This document shows, in pieces, positions 46,420 to 61,400 of a stretch of DNA of 64,000 nucleotides. Positions within the stretch are counted from its first letter, which is position 1. Each line of letters opens with the position of its first letter. The translations under genes and the position numbers were made by a program. Under the pieces are notes generated by a model. It searched no databases, had not been told where the DNA came from, and worked only from the letters and a program-made list of their open reading frames with translations. This DNA is from Lepidonotus clava. Taxonomy: Eukaryota > Annelida > Polychaeta > Phyllodocida > Polynoidae. Where the stretch lies: positions 1,291,596 to 1,355,595 of the forward strand of contig OW387139.1 of assembly GCA_936440205.1 (NCBI GenBank), in the 5' to 3' direction.

Positions 46420-49400
46420 CTTATAGTAATAAGCAAACAATCATTATGGCTTACTAGAGGGCGTTTAAGATGCTTGAAGGTTTTAGGTTGTTTGTCTTTT
46501 TTGAGTCTTTAAGAATATGAAACTACTTTCTAAACCTAGGATATTTTATTCATATTTGAAATATGCATCAAAGGACTTTTGCATAATTTGATATATCTGT
46601 GCAATTTATATTTTTTATGAATTTCACTAACCTTCACTGGGATTCTGTTGTCACCTGCATCATCCTCTGGTGTAACTTGTGGTCGTTTCTTTGGGGGTTC
46701 ACAGACAATGAGGTTTGACAGCACTTTAGTATTTCCACAGACGGCTTCTCCTATCATTATGGTATAGTCATCCTCTTGTATTCCTCCTCTTAGATTTTCT
46801 CCCTACAAAATATGTTACTAAATTGTTCTTGATTAACATTAGAAAAAGAAACCTGAATGAATCAAATGAGCAGCGGAAAACATAACGGTGTAATCAAATT
46901 GTATTTCACTGTTTAATTGTATTTCTAGGTGATTTTCACTGGCACTTTCACAAATCATTCTTATGATTCTGGGTAGTTGAATTGTTCTGCTGAATTGCTA
47001 ATGGGGAAGTTTCATGGTTTCATAACTAGTCTTTAAGATATCACAGTATACTTATGACTCCCTGTTTCTGAGGCAGTCATAACTTGCTTGATTGATCATA
47101 AGTCCTTATGACACTGGTTCAACCGTGACTTCTTTGTAGGGTGATATGTCATAAGGGATCCTTTCCCCCTCACCACAATGATAATGAAAACACGATACCT
47201 TTCTACTTATTCAAGGTATAACCAAGGTATGTAATAAATAAATGTTTTAGTTGTCTCAGCATTCTCTCTGGCCTAGTGGTCAAGATGTTAGACTCATCTG
47301 TGAAAGGTCAGCAGTTCAAATCCCAAAGGTGACATCATTTTTTTTCTTTGGTATATCTTCCCTTAGCCACATTACAAACTTTTTTAAAAGATCTTAGCCA
47401 TTTGTGGGATATGAAATATAGCACTTTTATACTATTAAAGGTAGCTCCCCTGCTTTGTTTATGGCTGTTATCTCAATGAATATGAGTTAAAATGAATTTA
47501 TAATAAGGTAGTTCCATGTTCATCAATGGAGCACCTACCAGGGGTTGAACCCGGGCCTCTGGCAAAAAATGCAGACACCTTACCACCATGCTATCTTGAC
47601 AAGTTTAGAAGTTAAATGGTGAGCATGCACCTCTTTCACTCACAGGTGGAGCCAAATTGTATCACATAAACAGTACACAATATAAAGTAGAACCAAAAGG
47701 TCAAGGTCAAGGTCAAGGTCAAGGTCTTTTTCACAAATATCTCACTCATAAACAAAGCATAAATGTCATATGTAAGAGAATGTACAATACACCAAAAGAA
47801 CTAATGCAGGTGAAAATTTCACATAAATCTGTAGATCAAATAATTAGAAAATGAGAAGAGAAATTTTGAGGTTGGAGCAACCAAGCATGAATAAAGGTTA
47901 GTTCTGTACCGGTTGCCATAAGTTGTCTTTGAGAAACCACAAGTTATGAGAGTCAATGTCATCAATGAAAGCAATTGATCATTTTTTAACTAGACCAAAC
48001 ATACACTTGAACCTTTAAAGTACCATTCCTAAAGACTAGATAATGTAGACAAATATAAATGTACAGAAAAAAACTAAAAGAAATGAATATTTTAAGCACT
48101 TTGAAGAAAAGAAGCTTTTAAAACTTGACTTTCTGTTGCAGCTTCCTTTCACTGAGGGAGACTGTGGTGCACTGAATGGGTACATAAGGCCTAAAAAATG
48201 GTAATTTTCAGGTAACCTAAGTTATGCTACATTTTCAGCCCTCTCCTTTCCTTTTGCGATTATATTTTTTCAAAACAATCATTAACAGGTTGGGGATATC
48301 ACTGAAAAACGGGACGTCCAGTAAAAACAGGACGTCCTGTAATAACAGGCAATTATGAAAAAGTGTATTATCTAATTATTTTAGGTGAGATTATACATGA
48401 ATAATACACTAATAGAACATGATATAATACTTCTACATATGCAAACTGCAAAAATTATGAAATTCTGCATTTAACATGAATTTGATAGCATTTTCCATTT
48501 TGACAATTACATAAATAAGAATTTAACAATTAATATTTTTACATAAATAAAAATGCTCAGAAAATGAGGAGGTTGCTAAATTAAAAAAATATTTGTCATG
48601 AAAGTACACATCTTTTGCATCAAAATGATCCTTGCATTTTGACATTCTATTGTTGCATTTTTTTTCTATTGATTTTTATTTCTTAAAAGTTACTAAAATC
48701 ATACCAAGAAAACAGCCCCTCCTGAAATAACAGGACAGTTTCATGACCCGTTTTTAGAGGACGTCCCGTTTTTTCAGGCAGACTTTTAAAACCCCTAAAA
48801 AACAGTATTGTATTGAAAGGATTTAATTTTAATTTAACCAAATAATTGTTTGTCATATAAGGTCTTATTTTGAAATTGAAAAAATGATAATGGAATGTTT
48901 TAAATTGATTTAAAGGGTTTCGTCCTGAAAAAATGGGACGTCCCATGTTTCCCGTCATAGCCCCAACTTGATTAAGGTGCAATACAATTATTGACCAAAA
49001 GATTGTGAAAACATAATTATAATGTTCTGGACATGTATTTTATATGCTAGAAATAGATTAAGACAATATGTCGAGTATTTTTGTAATTTTCAGCACTGCC
49101 TGGGGGAAAAAAGGAAAAAAAACTACCTACTCTAATTCAGACTTGAACATTATATTTTTGGCCTAGGCACTTTAAGTAAATTGAAACACAGGCCACCCTT
49201 GTAGGTTCATTGCTGCCACCTTGGGGAAACTTCTCATATACTACCGTATAACACCTTTACAATCACTGACCATACAACTTCTCCCATATCTACCCAGAAC
49301 CCATCATCCTTCATTTCAAAACCAAACCTACAATAACAAGCCATATCAACCAATTTCCTAACATTTTACCACCAAACCCTGGCCTCCCTTACCTATTTTG

Positions 49401-52400
49401 CTACATTTATATATACATATATCATACTTCCCTTCTCTTATAATTATATATGAAATTACTATTTTTTCTAATAATTTAAAATCCAACATTCAATTATTCT
49501 CATATATCAACATTATCACCACATTAAATTTCAACTTGAATCAAATTTTAAAATACCATATAAACTCACCTTGATTACAAGGAACTCTTCTTCTACAGGC
49601 CAAGTTGGTGTAAAGGTTATTGAGAAACTTGGAGGTGGAAAACCTTGAATAATGGGATCTGCATAAATCTTTAATCTGCTAAATTGTGGAAGTACCATAG
49701 ATAGGTTTCTGTATTCCTCCACCCCATCCATGATAAATCCTATTTCAACATCAATGTTTTCTACCTCGTTTATTGTAAGTAACGTTTGTCTCCTTCTACG
49801 AGACTTCATACCATCTGACTTCAAGGAGGACTTGGCCAATATGGCCCGTCTTTTTCGTTGGTTTTCAAGCACGCTAGCAAGCATGATGGGTGGAGTAGGG
49901 CAGAACATCCGATCTGATAAAGTTCCACGACATGTCTAAAAGAAATATGTATACTAGTTTTTCTTCTTGAGAGATGATATTTTTTCATTTTATAACATGA
50001 AGATGTTTTGTTATATTAAGATATATGTAATAATAAATCATAGGTATATGAAATGTATTCTTTGAAATGAATTGCCATAATCTTAATCATGATTCAATAT
50101 AGACAAGTGTTTCAATGCTCATTTATGGCAGAATGAACACTTGCAGTGAAAAGAAAGACAACACAATATTTATCATCATCACAAAGAAATCCAGTTGGAT
50201 CTTACAGTGCTATATCTCTCATTTCTTCCTGTTGCCCTTGCAGTTACAGTTGTCATCATAACTCGAACCATTGGCACATTGAGGAAGGCTCCAAATACAG
50301 TCAGCAGGACACCACCACTGTGAGCAGGAAATGGAGGAGCATATTTTTTTTTATTATTAATTTTTATTTTTTTATTCCATCAAATAATTATAGGAATATT
50401 GATTATAGTCATTGCAAACCTAACATATAATAAATCAGCAGAGCCCAAGGGGTAAATAGTAGATCCTACTTTTAGTAATAAATGCTTTACTTTAGCAATG
50501 TTTTAATTTCAATGTGTATACCACCTAGGGACAGGGCCTCATTTTTTTATTATACTTTTCTGGAATTGGTAAATAGGCATACAGTGAACGAGTGGACTGC
50601 GGTGATATGGATTCCATATCGGTAGACTCTACTGATATGGAAAAGTAGTGCAAAGTGACCTAATTAAGACAACAACGGCAAAGTTTGGCCCATTCTCACG
50701 ATTTTAATACCTAAAACGACATATCACAAACCTTATTATGACAAAAATGGCAAATATCAGCCGATTCTCACAATTGTTTTACTTAAAATGACCTGAAATA
50801 ATATCTAATGATGACAAAACGGCCCACTAGGAGGGAAACTAGATCGAAATCGCAGTATTGTAAACAAACTGCACCACCACTGACACATGTAGTCCGCCGT
50901 GAAATGTAGTTTGCAAAGAATCGACAATATTTCTAAAAATTATCGCATAAAAATTAGTAAATATTAGTAAATATATATCATTTAATAATTACAATTCAGT
51001 CAATAGTATAATAAATAAAAACATTCAGTCAATAGTATAATAAATAAATCAGTAAGAAAGGCCGCATTGCATAGTCCAAACTAGGTCAAATGACCACTTC
51101 ACCACTGAGACTTGTAGTCTAGTACGTGAAATAGTTCACAAAAAAACTTACCGATTGGAACTATTTATAGTGGAACAAGTACTGAATTTTAATTCAAACA
51201 TGTTATTTAACCTTTGCAATTCTGTGAAAGAATAATAATAAATACAAAACCGTACTCATATGGAGATACAGATTGCCATATTCCCAGTGGCTTAGCACTC
51301 GCCCTGATATGCTTCCCGCCACCGGGAATACGGCAATCAGTATCTCCATACTTGTATAGTTTTGTTTATTTAGTTTACATGTACATCAAGCTTTTGTGCT
51401 TTTTAGTATTAGTTCACCGATATCCACAGATGCCTTTCTACAACCATTCTTTAGGACATGGTTCTTAAAACTGATATATACTCAAGGACACTCAAGTATT
51501 ATCCCTAGGGTTCTACCTTAATACCCAGAGACTGTTTGGTCTGGAATCTTTACTTGGTACATATGGTGATTTTTGTTGTAATCCTTACCTTGTGAGGTCA
51601 TACCTTGACATGGCAATTCCCAACTGATCACTATCTCAATTCATGCTCAGACATATTCAGTGGTTTATATGTGTTTTATTCAGAGTTAAGAATTCACCAA
51701 ACCATGGATAACCAATTTAACAACTTTCACCAGCAGGTTAGTCTTGATGATAAAGCTTTAGTGAACGAAATTTCATTTTACTTCACTATTTGTAGTTTGA
51801 CAAAATGAAAAACAAGAGATCATCATTTTTTAAAGCTGCATCCACATGCATTAAAAATTAGCCTGCAAATAATTGAAATACTATAAATTAGCTATCCGTG
51901 TTCCAATTCAAGTTTATTGATGTGCTATGAACGTATCCATAAATTCTCAATTCTTTGTTGGAAAGATTCATAACAGAGAGTTATCTTACTTTAGAATTGT
52001 TTCCTGGGGCTCAACTCTCAAGATGATTGGATCCGGTTCATAAGTAAAGAGGACCCCAGAGGGAATGTCCCTGTCCGGGCCTGTCTGTCGCAGAGTCACG
52101 TTTAGAGGACGATTAACCAAACCACTCTCGGTTAACTTTGCAGTGGTGCATATTGAAAGAACCTGCGACCTGCAAAGTGACAATAAAACTGATCCATATA
52201 AGGTGAGAGCCAGTGTAATCCTTAAAGCATCTGACATTTGGATATTGCATCTTAAGAAAATCTTAAAATAGCATTATGCCTCATCTAATTCACTTTCTTT
52301 TCAGCTACAATTAGCATTCAGTCGTATAAGCTTGCTGTAACTTACTGAATATGTACATCACATTGGATCATACCAAAGAAGACTTGATTCAGGAGCTCAA

Positions 52401-55400
52401 GGCCAATTCGGCCCGTGACAGTGACCAATGTTCCGCCAGCTTCAGGCCCAGAAGTGGGTCGCACGTCAAATTCCATGTCTGTTGGGAAAGGCAACAATGA
52501 GCTCAGATAAATGTTACCCTGGTGTGATAAATCAATAACCAACTGGGGAGGAGGTTCTCAGTTGCTTATCAATCCTTGGTGTGTCAGGGGTAAAGCCCCG
52601 GGCAGCCCTGCCGGGCCTGTCCTCAGGCTGATATGCCTAATACACCTGGGGTTGATAACTTGTTGAGACTTTGGGATGGATTTATAAAAGTTTATGACAG
52701 TTTACAAGAGTTTCATCAAACAACACCAATTACCATACAATTTCCGTCAGTACAATAAATCCTCGGTAGCTATGAGCCATAGGATTTTTGTGCAACAAGC
52801 CACTGAAATTGGTTCAAAATAGGGCAATAGTTACATCAGGATAAATGCCTTAAGTGACCTTCATGAATGACACTGAACACAAACGTCAAGGTTTGTATGT
52901 CCCCGTCCCCAACTGCCCCCCTCAGGGCCCCCGTCACAGCACCCAGTGCCAACACATTCAGATCCTTTGGTACTTTCATGAGTGACAACTTATTGAAAGG
53001 CTGACGTCAACGATCTGTGACATACAAAAAGTCCCCGTCCCCAACCACCCCCCTCAGGGCCTCCCTCACAGCACCCAGCATGGATGGGGGCAAATGGGCT
53101 GTGAACAACCCAACTACATCTTGAATAACACCTTACCTGAAATGAGGTCAACATCCTGTGACACACAGCAATGTTTTCAGAGCTCCAGTCACAACACCCA
53201 GCACAGACACATTCAGAGCCTTGAAAACCTTCATGAATGACACCTTACCTGAAAGGAGGCGGCTGTCAACATCCTGTGACACGCGGATGTTTTGTATGTC
53301 CCTGTCCCCCACCGACCCCCTGAGGGCCCTAGTCACAGCACCCAGCATGGACGTGTTCAGAGGGACTGTGAACAAAACAGCTACCTCATCATCTGAGGTC
53401 GGTCTGAAAATGAAGTAAAATACCATCTGCAGCAATCTGTGTTTGCATCAAAATATTTTCTGAAATATTATAATTTACAAAACTATGGTAAGTGTCCAGT
53501 CCAAATTTGAATTTATCATGAAACAACTGCCTTGTTATCAGTATTTAATGGTTCCCCCATTGATATTTGCATAACTTGTCAGTGAAGAAATATTGCATGA
53601 TAATGGGGGGAATTATTTGATTGATGTACTTTATCATTAAATCTTCAAATCAGCTACCCTGAAATGAAAAGCGGGGCACCACTTTTTGAAGTAATTATCC
53701 AAAGATTATCTCTGCCCCAGTTTTTAGGGCAATTGACTTCAAAAAGCACCTCTTACACAGGAGATTTCCACAAACTTTGCAAATAATAACTAGTCCCTTG
53801 TCTTAAACCTGTTGCAATGAAAATGGAAGTACAACTTTTTACTGAGGGTGCTGTTCGTCCTTAGAATGGCAATATTCAGGGACCAAAACTTTGTCTAATA
53901 AGACATGTGACATTATTGATGATACATTCAAAATAATCATATCATCACACGAAGTAAGAGCAGTTCCCCGTTTATTAAGAAAACACCCTAAACAAACACT
54001 AGCATTCAATATATAACTGATTATGCTTCCAGCATTGGATGACTAAATTCAGTTATTATGTGTGATGAAACAAGACCAGTGTAATAGATTAGATGGTGGC
54101 TGTTCAGGGAGGAATATTGGAGAAATCAAATCCCCAAACAAGTTGTTTATAACAACTATATAACAAGGTTAAAAGAATTTATCAAAATACATACATCACT
54201 CCCAGGAACTGGATATCAACATTGATATCTGGGCCTCTGCCTATATTTCTCTGGACCTGAAATGAGATTGACACGTTCTGGGTTGCTGGAAATTGCTAAA
54301 CATAAATAACAGGGATGTTGTTGATGCATCTATCCAAAGTATTATATGTTTTTCTATTCTATATTCCAATTGATTTTGTAGCCTTTTCAATATTGCTGGT
54401 AAATAAATGCATTTCTTGTCATTTTATTGATCAAATAAGACACTTTTGGCTTTGTTTAGCTGTTTTTTTATTATTATTACCCTACCAGGCAATAATTTTT
54501 TATTATTGCTCTCCAGGGCAATAACGCCAACCGTTATGACCGAGAATCGGCATCGTGGTCATCAGGCAATTGTGATAAGCCCCATACCCACTAGAAAACT
54601 TTACAATTGCTGGGCAACAGCCGATTGGGAGGATTGCTGGTGAAATCTTTTGGGCAACTGGAATATCAGGCAAGTTTGTTTTTCTGGCGTTTTTCCCACT
54701 GACTCGCCTGTTGCCCAGAAAGCACATGATATCAACGGGGGAGTTAACCAGCAATCCATTGATAACCAAGTCACTCAGCAACCTTTACTGGCAATTCTTC
54801 CAGTCGGCTGCCGGCTGTTACCGTTAGAGTCACTTAGTGGGTATGGGGATTTAGAATCATAGGATCTTCCAATCTGTATGATCTATGAAGCAACAAAACC
54901 ATCCATAGTAATGCAACAAAAATAAAATCATCATAAAGTAAGACTTAAGTTGGCTCTCTAATTTATGACACATCCCTGTACCGGAGTTTGATAATTCGGC
55001 AAAAAACTAACATTACCTCTTGGCAAATTATCGTCAGGAAGTTCCCCTCTGCACAAGTACTGTTGGCGAGGCTGTCCATCCACGGTGACCTCACAACGAT
55101 CTGCACCACGTACGTCTGTGCTGGGTCCGCTGGAACAGCTGGAACAGCTGGTACAAAACCCTATAATGAATACACTGCCACAGAGTGGTGAGACTGGTTT
55201 TGGTTTGGAAAGGGGCCTACTATTGAATACATATACATCAAGGGGGACCTTCTTCTAACTGTTCATGTTTCTGTCAAAGTCTAATGTTTACTTCAGCTCA
55301 ATGGAAGTCTCAAGGTTTTAAAAGTGCACGTATATATTTGATGGAAGGACCCATAGCAATCTTTAGATTGCAGCTTTTCGTGTGTAGAATAATGTTCTCC

Positions 55401-58400
55401 AGTTGCATTAGAGCAAATGGATGTTACATACCGTGAGTAGGGATCAGAATTCAAAACCTCAAAATAGCTACTACTTATATTTGTGTGTTTGACCCTGTCA
55501 CCAACTCTGACCACCCAGTCAGCCATCTCTGACCATCAGGTCGGCTGACTCTGACCACCCAGTTAGCCAACTCGGACCAACCAGTCAGGTGACTTAGACC
55601 AACTAGTCAGCTAACTCTGACCACCCAGTTGGCTGACTCTAACCACCGATTTAACTGTCTCTGACCACCCAGTCCACCAACTCTGACCACCCAGTCAGCC
55701 AACTCTGACCACCTAGTTGGCAAACTCTGACCACCTAGTTGGCTGACTCTGACCACCCAGTTGGCTGACTCTGACCACCCAACCAGCTGACTCTGACCAC
55801 CCCAGTCAGCCAACTCTGACCAACCAGTCAGCCAACTGTGTCAAGCCAGTTGGCCAACTCTAACCACGCAGGCTGACTGATCAGCCAGTTATTCTAACAG
55901 AACCAGACGATTTAAGGGCTGATTCAGATCACCGGTCAGTATGTGATATTGAAATATACATGTTTGATAAAAGTCAGTGCTAAAATTGATGACTCTCCTA
56001 GAACAGTTGTCTTATTTTACCACTGATGAGTCGGACAACTTTGGACAACTCTAAACATCAAGTTGGCTGACTCTGACCACCCAATGAACTGATTCTGACC
56101 ATCCAGTCGGCCAACTCTAACTAAAAAAAGAATACTTTGTTCTTAGTGTTAATGTACAGTACTGCAGACTCACCACCGCATGTCCCTAACTGCGTGTTTT
56201 GTGGGTACATTTCCAGACATCGACAGCGGTTGATTGACTCTTTTTCTGAAAGTGAAGAACACAATGTTTTGTAGAAGTAAACGTGTCTTAATGTATTAAA
56301 TCTACAGCAGGGAACTAAGTATATAATGTCAAGTCCATGTTCAAATCTAGGGCTCTAGAGTGCTTTATGGGAAAGTATGAACTTTACAAACTTTAAAATT
56401 ATAATTAATTTTATGACTTTTGAGAGTCAAAAAACATCAAAAACATTGAATCATGATCATGCCTTGAAATGACCAAAGCATTAAAACAGCCCCAGCAATG
56501 TTGATGTGATGTTAATAGATGGTTCAGTACTTCAGAAGAAGATGGTTTTCTTCTGTTTTACATATTTTATATCTTTCAAGAAATACAAGTAAGCCCTTGA
56601 CATGTTTTTATTGCTTCTCAGTACCATATTATGATAGCCTTGATTGTTAGAGATCAAGTACAAAATTTAATGTAATTTAATATATGCAGGAGGGATTTCA
56701 TACTAGTTGTAACTCTTAAATTGTACTTTCAAGTAAGATATTCAAATTTTTCATTGTAATGTTTCAGACTAATGATCTCAGGTTTCTGTGGTTAGCTATA
56801 TGATATGTAAAGACAAGTTAACTGTAGGGAGCATCTTATCTTAAATTTAAGGCATGAGAAAGACATTATGATTTTTCTGGTGAGGAAAGTAGCTTAGATC
56901 AGGCTATAGCATCAATTGTAACATTTCTGATACAGGGGTGTATCCAGGGGTAGTCCTGGGAGTCTTGACCCCCCACCCTTTTGGGGGGCATAAACTTGCC
57001 AAAGAGAAGATAACGTCGGGTGTGTGTGCACGAATGTACACGGTTTTAGTACTTGACCTATAATGCAGACCCCCCTTTCCTAAATCATGTATCCGCCCCT
57101 GTAATAAGATACAACATATATAACTCGAACTATTTCTTACATAAAGTAAAACAATTAAATAACCTCCTAAACATCAGTGTTCTTCAATTTGACCACATAA
57201 TTTGTTTTTTAACACATGTTTTATACCCACAAGTATCATTTTAGTCTGGAGAGATATAGTCAATGGATGTAGTCAAGAGCCAAAGTTCTAGCCAAGAAGA
57301 GAAACACAAAGTTAGTTCACAACACCAATATTCATTGGGAAGTTATACATACCCTGTGCAGACAGCATGGATATATCGTTAACACATTGTCCCAGTTTGT
57401 TGTATGTAAACAGAGTGGTGCTCATTATGGAGTAAAGTCCAGGCTCGATGAAGCTGCAGTCTGCAGCACGGACTGAGTGGGTAAGCAACTCCAGAGAACA
57501 CCTCCAAAGCCCATCTACTGGTCTGAAACAGGGGATTAAACACTAGGCTACAAACTACATACAGCCCACATTCTCCTGATGTTCTGATAGTATCAATAAG
57601 AACTGCATGAATAATGTTTGATAGGACATCATTACCCCACCCCGGACAAATAAATAATGATGGACGGCAGGCTTGGGGATACATTTTTTGTTAAGTAATT
57701 GTTTAATTTATAAGAAATTTATGGTAAAAAAGTTAATATATAAGAATGATGATAATAAAAATGGTAAATATGTTAAATGATATGATGTGATGAAAGGATG
57801 TGGAAAGAATTTTGGTTGGTGGGTGAATATATAATGAGAGATTTGGCAATGGAGGTGTGAGTTGTATAGGCGAGAGAGGGAGTGAATGTATGAGAGGGGT
57901 TTGTGGGTACGGTGTGTGATAGTGTAGTGGGTTGTTGGTAGAGGGAGTAAGGGTAGATAAAATGGGTGAATGGGATCTGCCCTTGGGGGCGGCAATGATA
58001 TCATCTGAAAATTTAGTTCAATGCGAATACAATGCAGTTGAGTCTTAATGATTATAATCAACTTTTTTTTTTATTTAACTGTTAGCCAACAACCAGGTAT
58101 ATATTACCATATACAGGGTAATGAATATAGAAAGGACATCAGAACATACACATGCCAGGTGCTGTTATGACTTAAATAAAAATCTAACTTTCAGTATTCT
58201 ATGTAAGGAAAGCTATAAGCTAAAAGGCACATCCTCACATGACCTAGCACAGACACCACCAGGTCATTATTCATGTACCGTAGGTGGTATTCCTTTAATT
58301 TTAATTATATATTCATAGTTACCTGTTACAGCATAATATATACAATAGAATACATACTACAATTCCTCAATTAAAACGACTTATAATTTGTTGTCTTTGG

Positions 58401-61400
58401 TGTACTCAATCTTTATATTGTCCATCCGAGGCACTCATGCGACCTTATCATAATGTTGCGGTAACATTCTGTATAGTTATGGTTTGGTTCTTGTTACATT
58501 ATTTCAATGGTACCCAGCAATATTTCTAGAACCCAACAGTGCAACATTGTATTGTGACATTATTGTAACATTCTTCTTACATTCTTTCAGTAAAATGATA
58601 TATTTATAAAACACTCAGTTTGAGTCTCAACCGAATGTAATTTATGTAAATATCATGTAAAAATTACCAAGAAACCAACTTATCGGTAAAGCCTGGTCAC
58701 ACAATGTGCTTATTAGATCACTAAATAGCTAAATTGTGTAATCGCTACAAAACCACTTACCCACAGGTACTCCGAGCCACTGAGGCTAGGATCCTGGTTA
58801 TATTACTCCCTGATACATCATTGCTGAAGTTTCTCGAGAGTTGGGGTACAAAGTTCTCAACACACATGTCAAAGGATGGAGTAGGCAGCTGTCTCTTTCT
58901 ACGGCTTACCGAAGGTTTGAAATAAAGTCCAGGGTCCACAAGACACCGCAATACAGCTACAGAATAAGCACACAAATAGTACACAGTTCTGGGGCCTCTC
59001 TCATAACAAACCTGCAACGTGATTTTATTTTTGCCTATGAAAATTGTATGGGAGTTGGAAACTCCCTTAAAATTGTGTTCCGTAAGAAAACTCATGTATA
59101 TATACCTCAAACTCTCAGAAGTCAACCTTGTAAGTCTACCCTAAACTCGCATACATCCATCCAAACTCACATAAGCAATATTGAAACTCACATAGCTACG
59201 ATGACCAAAAAGGTGACCGTAACTGTATAAAATGCAAAACTCTCATAACAGGATGGAGGTTTGTTATGAAACGGGCCCCTGAATGGAAGCACTCACATTG
59301 AAATCAATAGTAATAGTGATGACTGTTTCTATGAACATGTGTTAGACATGGACACAAAATGAAATGCACTGCTGAATGCTTCAAATGTTTTGTTAGTTAA
59401 CAAATAATATAGATTAAAAAAGTGATTAAAAGAAATGGTTAAAAGAGTGTTGTTGATCTTGAAAATATAGGAAATAATTGGATCATTCAAAGATTGTAAT
59501 GCAAGTTGGCAAAAATATTATAGGCTATGCATAGAATTATGTATACTTAGATATATATGGACATAATATATATTTGTAATATGCCAAGGGTCAGAAAGGT
59601 AATTTATAGCAATAGATCATAATGGTTCAATGGTTCATACATATATACGATTATGACACTAAACACAGCCTAGAGAAAAGAAAACAAGTAATTCTAGACA
59701 AACTTACTTGTTCCATTACTGTAACAATTGAAGAATTCTAGTATAGCACTAACATTTTCATTCACAAGTCGATCAAACCCAGAACAGTCCAGCGATGTGT
59801 TTCTGTAGGAGGCCAGCACTTGGAGGACACAGTCTCGTGCGTCACCTGCAAGCCTGTAATCAGAAGTCATTGTATTGGCACATGGAAATTAAACTATACA
59901 TTAGGATATATCTTGCCAGCGTATGTGATGAAGATGAATTAGTGCCTAAAAGTAGTATTTAGGAGTAGGAGCAGTGCAATGAAAATGGGTTTAAGTAGGT
60001 CACCTAGACAGTTAGTTTGACCTAGATAAACCCAAAAATAGGTTCATGGTTTAATCTAATGAAATGAAAACTAGGTCATGACTATTCTGAATCTAGGGAG
60101 CAGTCACGTGACATTTAGGGGGCGTTCAGGGGTGCCGAGATTAGACAGTTGCACTCATTTGACCTCTCCGCTTTTCCCCTCTTGTACTAGTCATACGTGA
60201 GAAGTTAGCTCAATAAAATCAAAGCATAGAAGTTTTTTGCTTTATGTAGGAACTTTGATATGGAATGACCTTGATTTTACAATGCAGAGCCTGTAAAAAT
60301 ATGTGTTTAAATCTTTTGATCAAAAGTCTGTGTGCAACTGATGGTGTTATGGTGATAGTTACCAATATCCTAACGTTAGGGTGAATGTACGAGAAAAAAA
60401 TGCGATACTCGTGCGAAATGACTGCAGATCTCCCATAAGTAGGCATTTACATTCCAGAAACCAGTAGGTAATTATGTGAGTGTTTTTCACTGTTTCGCAT
60501 TGTTTCCGTATTTTTTTTTTGTATTTTAATACTGAAATATTACATAATGTTACGTGGATTCCTGAACTGCATGATGTGATAACAGAATTTCTCAGAATTT
60601 TACATTAAAATGTATATGATATGGGACCTCAGGAGGTCCCATAATGAAATCACAAATTTCTGCCGTAAAATTACCAAAATTTCACAAAAATACAGAAGTT
60701 AGAAATGCAAAGGTTCATATCTGTATTTTGATTTCCGTAATGTACACGATAACAATTTCTTAGTTTCAGGGATATAATTACATTTTCCATAATTTTCATA
60801 CAAGATTTTCATACTTTCTCATACATTTTCAGTAAGTATGATAATAATTTGGCTTTGTAAGTGACATTAGGAATTCAGTAAGTATCTGGTATAAAATTGG
60901 AAGTATTTCTCTCATTGCCACTACTAGTTAGGATATCCTGGCTTTGAGAACTAGTGGAAACACTGATGAATAACCCAAACTAAAACTATTTGATGGTGTA
61001 TTTGTGAATATTGTTATTGGCCTTCCATTAAGTAAGTTCACGCTTTATCATGCAGTTTATAACCTATACCCCTCATTGGTAATTGGTGATGCGGCTTGTG
61101 TGAATTCAATGGGAATACCTTATTTGGCTGATGTGCGCATTAGATCTATATGTTATTCAGATCACTAGATCTGTATGTTATTCAGGATTCCTGCACCATA
61201 CCTTCACCTTTATCATGCCTTTCGAGAAACTCTCACAAACCGGAGGGCAATGGAGGGCAGCAATGCTTGTCTGTGAATTGTAATGCTAATCTTTGTGTTG
61301 CCAGTACAAAAATGTCAACAATTTCTGCATAATATGGAATAAATGAAGAACAGACCACTGGCGGACCACCCACCTGCAGAAAGTACCAAAGTTCATGGCT

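Noticed and set aside
47699-47727. Nuclear-receptor response element cluster
   Set aside because: The perfect hexamer tandem is better explained as a microsatellite; no other regulatory evidence is nearby.
55607-55813. Repeat protein reading WVVRVSQLGGQS
   Set aside because: It is a translation of the 20-bp minisatellite. The array is intronic in both paralogs and its frame is not kept.
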